Shown piece after piece: positions 23,048 to 25,894 of a stretch of 25,894 bases of DNA; within the stretch, counting starts at the first letter, position 1; every line of letters begins with the position of its first letter. This stretch comes from Prolixibacteraceae bacterium (GTDB lineage Bacteria; Bacteroidota; Bacteroidia; Bacteroidales; Prolixibacteraceae), in the NCBI GenBank assembly GCA_016930735.1, contig JAFGGF010000234.1:1-25894 (forward strand). The letters run 5' to 3'. The notes beneath the pieces are model-generated. The model had not been told where the DNA came from, ran no database searches, and saw only the letters and a program-made list of their open reading frames with translations. Made by a program: the position numbers and the translations under genes.

Positions 23048-25459
23048 TCACTCATACCTGAGTGCCTCAACAGGATTCTTGGTTGCTGCTTTCCATGTTT
23101 GGAATGAAACTGTCAGCAAGGCAATTCCCAGTGCAAGTACCCCAGCCAATACAAAAATCCACCAGCTCAGGCTGGTTTTAAATGCAAAATTCTCAAGCCA
23201 CTTGTTCATGGCGAAATAAGCAAGCGGACAGGCAAACAGAAAGGCGATAAGTATCCATAGAATAATATCTTTATTAAGCATAATTAGTACTTCAAATATA
23301 TTTGCGCCGTTCACTTTGCGGACACCGATTTCTTTCTGCCGTTGCACTGCGGTAAAAGAAACCAGGCCAAACAGGCCCAGACAGGCAATCAGGATGGCAA
23401 TGAGGGTAAAAACACCAATCAGTTTTCCCAATTGTTCTTCCTTGCGGTATTGTGCGTCAAAATTTTCATCAAGGAAAAAGTACTCAAAAGGAGCATCATT
23501 GTTTAACTCATTCCATTCAGCCCTGGTATTTGTCAGCGTATTGTAGGCCTGCCCGGAAGCAATCCGCACAGCAAGGTAATTTTCCTGATCTGTAATACGT
23601 ATAATTGCCGGCTCAGCCTTTTCCCTGAGAGATTTCATGTGAAAGTTCTTCACAATTCCTATAACTTTGTAATCTCCTCCGCCGTTGTTATAATCATATA
23701 AAATTTTATTTTCACAATCGGTCCAGCCAAAAATCCTTGCTGCTTCTTCGTTGATGATGGCGTTTCTCTTTTCAGAATTTATTTCATCCGAAAAAAACCT
23801 TCCGTTTACCATTTCAATATTTAATGTTTTCTGAAAATCGGGGTCAATCCGGATACGTTTTAACAACACCTGTTCTTTTTTTCCTTTCTCGCTGAATATA
23901 TTTGATTCATCGTTATCAGCCGAAGGCATTACTGATGCATATGTGGCATTTATTACACCCGGATCCTGTTTAATTAAATTTTTAAATGCTTTCCTGTTAT
24001 TATTCAGCCGTGAGGTTCCTTTAACAACCAAAACATTTTCTTTATTAAAACCCGGATTCTGGTTATGCAGGAATACAATCTGTTTCCGAATAACCAGTGA
24101 ACCGCAAATCAGGATGATAAAAATTGCAAACTGAACCGAGACCAGTGTAGCTCTTTTGTATGAACTTTTTTTCCCTGAAGTGAATTTCCTATTCAAAACC
24201 TCTTCAGGCTTAAACCGGGTAATATAAACTGCGGGATAACTCCCCGCAGATACTGTGATTACCAAAGGAATCAATAAAACTGTTGCTAAAGTTGCTGAAT
24301 TCAACAGGTACCCTGGTTTTAAATTGATACCAGAAAAATTATTCAAAACCGGCATGGTTAGTATCAGAATTATAACTGCAAGAAGTAAAGCCAAAATACT
24401 GTAAATAAAAGTTTCTGAATGGATTTGCAGGATAATCCGGGTTCGTGATGAGCCGATTATTTTTTTCAGCCCTATTTCCTTCGCCCTTAAAGTGGCTTTG
24501 GCAGTGCTAAGGTTGATAAAATTAAAACAGGCAATAATCAGGATAAACAATCCGGTTATGGTAAAAACCATCAACGATTGTGAATTTCCCTGATTTTTAA
24601 GTTCCTCCTGAAAAGTGGTATTCAAATGGATTTTTTTAAGTGGCTGCAAATCATACCTGAGATAATTCCCTTCGCTTTTCCATTCTTCCAACGACTTTCC
24701 AATAGCGCTTTCCATCATTGGCCCCCAGTATTTTATTGGGAAATCCAGAAATTTTTTATTGAATTGATCAAGATTGGTTCCTTCTTTTAGTAATAAATAT
24801 GTATAATTTACACTGAAATCTCCCCAGTAATCGACCCTCCTGCTAACAGCGAGTGAATTAAACGAAGCCAGCATATCAAACTGTAAATGTGAATCATCCG
24901 GAATTTTTCCGAGTATCCCTTTTACTACAAATACATCTTTTGAATCGCCTATTTCCAGTGATTTGCCAACCGGGTCAGCTTTCCCAAAATATTTTTCGGC
25001 CATTTTTTCAGAAATGAGGATTGAATAAGGATCGGATAATACTGTGTTTTTGTCTCCTTCAATCAAATTAAAATCGAAAACCTTAAAAAGGTTGGGATCG
25101 GCAAACCAGATTTCGTCTTCAACAAATTTTTGTTCGCCGTGTCTCACAACAAGATTATTTTCCTGGACGATCCGGGTTGCTTCATCCACTTCAGGAAGGT
25201 CATGTTTTGCCGCCTCTGCAAGCGGAAGTTCCGATTTAGCAAAATTGGTTTCCACATCTCCCATTTTCAGGAAAGCCACACAACGATAGATCCGGTCTGA
25301 TTTGGAATGAAACCGGTCGAAATTTATTTCATGGCTCACATAGGTTGCAATGTATAAAAATGCCGCAAGCCCCAATGCAAGCCCGGCAATGTTTAAAATA
25401 AAATGAAACCTGTCTTTTTTGAAATTCCTGAATGCAGTTTTGATTAGTGTTTTGATCAT
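23048..25459 (-). CDS. MacB/FtsX-type ABC transporter permease, paralogue 4
   Basis: An 803-residue permease, the first of the set in transcription order. Its N-terminus (FRNFKKDRFHFILNIAGLALG, about 10-30) leads into TM1. Periplasmic domain 1 contains AEKYFGKADPVGKSLEIG. The first FtsX unit follows with INLSTAKATLRAKEIGLKKIIGS, then TM5, periplasmic domain 2 and three helices. GVRKVNGA is at 712-719, again exactly 84 residues from the end. The C-terminus is KAATKNPVEALRYE. The stop is followed after 4 bp by a palindrome and permease-tail remnant B. The gene is 117 bp downstream of the thioredoxin-like gene. As with its relatives, no ATP-binding subunit is seen nearby, and the substrate cannot be inferred. 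Confidence 0.88.
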   Translation of the reverse strand: MIKTLIKTAFRNFKKDRFHFILNIAGLALGLAAFLYIATYVSHEINFDRFHSKSDRIYRCVAFLKMGDVETNFAKSELPLAEAAKHDLPEVDEATRIVQENNLVVRHGEQKFVEDEIWFADPNLFKVFDFNLIEGDKNTVLSDPYSILISEKMAEKYFGKADPVGKSLEIGDSKDVFVVKGILGKIPDDSHLQFDMLASFNSLAVSRRVDYWGDFSVNYTYLLLKEGTNLDQFNKKFLDFPIKYWGPMMESAIGKSLEEWKSEGNYLRYDLQPLKKIHLNTTFQEELKNQGNSQSLMVFTITGLFILIIACFNFINLSTAKATLRAKEIGLKKIIGSSRTRIILQIHSETFIYSILALLLAVIILILTMPVLNNFSGINLKPGYLLNSATLATVLLIPLVITVSAGSYPAVYITRFKPEEVLNRKFTSGKKSSYKRATLVSVQFAIFIILICGSLVIRKQIVFLHNQNPGFNKENVLVVKGTSRLNNNRKAFKNLIKQDPGVINATYASVMPSADNDESNIFSEKGKKEQVLLKRIRIDPDFQKTLNIEMVNGRFFSDEINSEKRNAIINEEAARIFGWTDCENKILYDYNNGGGDYKVIGIVKNFHMKSLREKAEPAIIRITDQENYLAVRIASGQAYNTLTNTRAEWNELNNDAPFEYFFLDENFDAQYRKEEQLGKLIGVFTLIAILIACLGLFGLVSFTAVQRQKEIGVRKVNGANIFEVLIMLNKDIILWILIAFLFACPLAYFAMNKWLENFAFKTSLSWWIFVLAGVLALGIALLTVSFQTWKAATKNPVEALRYE

Positions 25460-25576
25460 AGCTTTTGTTTTCGGTTTTTTAATTGTCCTCTGGCTTAGCT
25501 ATGACGCATTACAAAACAGTCAGTTACATTAATTTTTCATCTCATTATTATTATTTATTCTGTTTTGGTATTCTAT

Positions 25577-25894
25577 TTATTTGATCAATTCTTTTATTTT
25601 ATTTTCTAATTGTTTACCTCTCAAATTTTTTGCAATAATTATTCCCTCCGGATTTATAAGAAGACTTGTCGGATAACCTTGTATCCCATATTTTTTAATT
25701 ATGTCATTTTTATCATCCGATAAGATTTGTGGCCAAGTAATGGAGTAATTATCAATCAGATTATTTAAATCATCAGAAGGACTTTCTCCGACTACGCCTA
25801 AAAATTCAATTTTTGATTTATCTAAACTGTCGTACATTGTCTTGAGTTGCGGTAGTTCTCCAATACAAGGGCCGCACCATACTGCCCAAAAGTC
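25577..25894 (-). CDS. TlpA-like thioredoxin-fold protein (partial, N-terminus beyond window)
   Basis: The reading frame is open at the right edge of the window and encodes 106 visible residues, starting DFWAVWCGPCIGELPQLK. WCGPC is the thioredoxin-family redox motif with both cysteines, and the E(x)P pattern just after it is typical of TlpA/ResA-like proteins. YGIQGYPTSLLINPEG contains the cis-proline and the strand after it, confirming the fold. The family reduces or exchanges disulfides in the periplasm. The first methionine in view (25837) is downstream of the active site, so it is not the true start. A signal peptide or N-terminal domain would be outside the window. The codon use is more AT-rich than that of its neighbours. 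Confidence 0.88.
   Translation of the reverse strand, partial: DFWAVWCGPCIGELPQLKTMYDSLDKSKIEFLGVVGESPSDDLNNLIDNYSITWPQILSDDKNDIIKKYGIQGYPTSLLINPEGIIIAKNLRGKQLENKIKELIK

Overview
The window looks like chromosome from a Bacteroidota bacterium, probably of the Bacteroidales/Marinilabiliales kind. The base composition is moderately AT-rich. Four long FtsX/MacB-type permeases of the sort expanded in this phylum lie close together, Shine-Dalgarno signals are weak, and a TAnnTTTG-type -7 promoter element is visible. Every gene I can support is on the minus strand, so the order of transcription runs from high to low coordinates. No tRNA, rRNA, CRISPR array, transposase or phage gene was seen.

Region 1 (25894 to about 13071) is an envelope/transport block. 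It opens with the C-terminal part of a TlpA-like thioredoxin-fold protein that is cut by the window edge. Four paralogous permeases of 789-803 residues follow. A membrane O-acyltransferase with a C-terminal SGNH domain sits between the first and second of them. No ATPase for these permeases is visible. Two of the permease genes are followed directly by a short palindrome of the form TCCCGA-N4-TCGGGA and then by an in-frame scrap of the 3' end of another permease gene. This is evidence of past recombination at the conserved gene ends. The block ends at a perfect 10-bp stem-loop (13007-13030).

Region 2 (12906 to 3772) is a tightly packed surface-glycan operon: a family-4-like glycosyltransferase, a GT-B-like surface carbohydrate protein, then pseB, pseC, pseF, a GNAT acetyltransferase (pseH-like), an SDR/ATP-grasp fusion, and pseI. 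Together these account for most of CMP-pseudaminic acid synthesis: dehydration/epimerisation of UDP-GlcNAc, transamination, N-acetylation, condensation with phosphoenolpyruvate and CMP activation. The UDP-releasing hydrolase PseG is absent. In its part of the operon is a 636-residue fusion whose SDR half lacks the usual catalytic tyrosine and whose ATP-grasp half looks intact. It is the most promising candidate here for something undescribed, possibly a modifier giving a variant nonulosonic acid.

Region 3 (3690 to 1) continues on the same strand with a YfhO-type polytopic membrane protein (possible GT-C transferase) and, 17 bp later, an exported alpha/beta-hydrolase-like protein that runs off the left edge.
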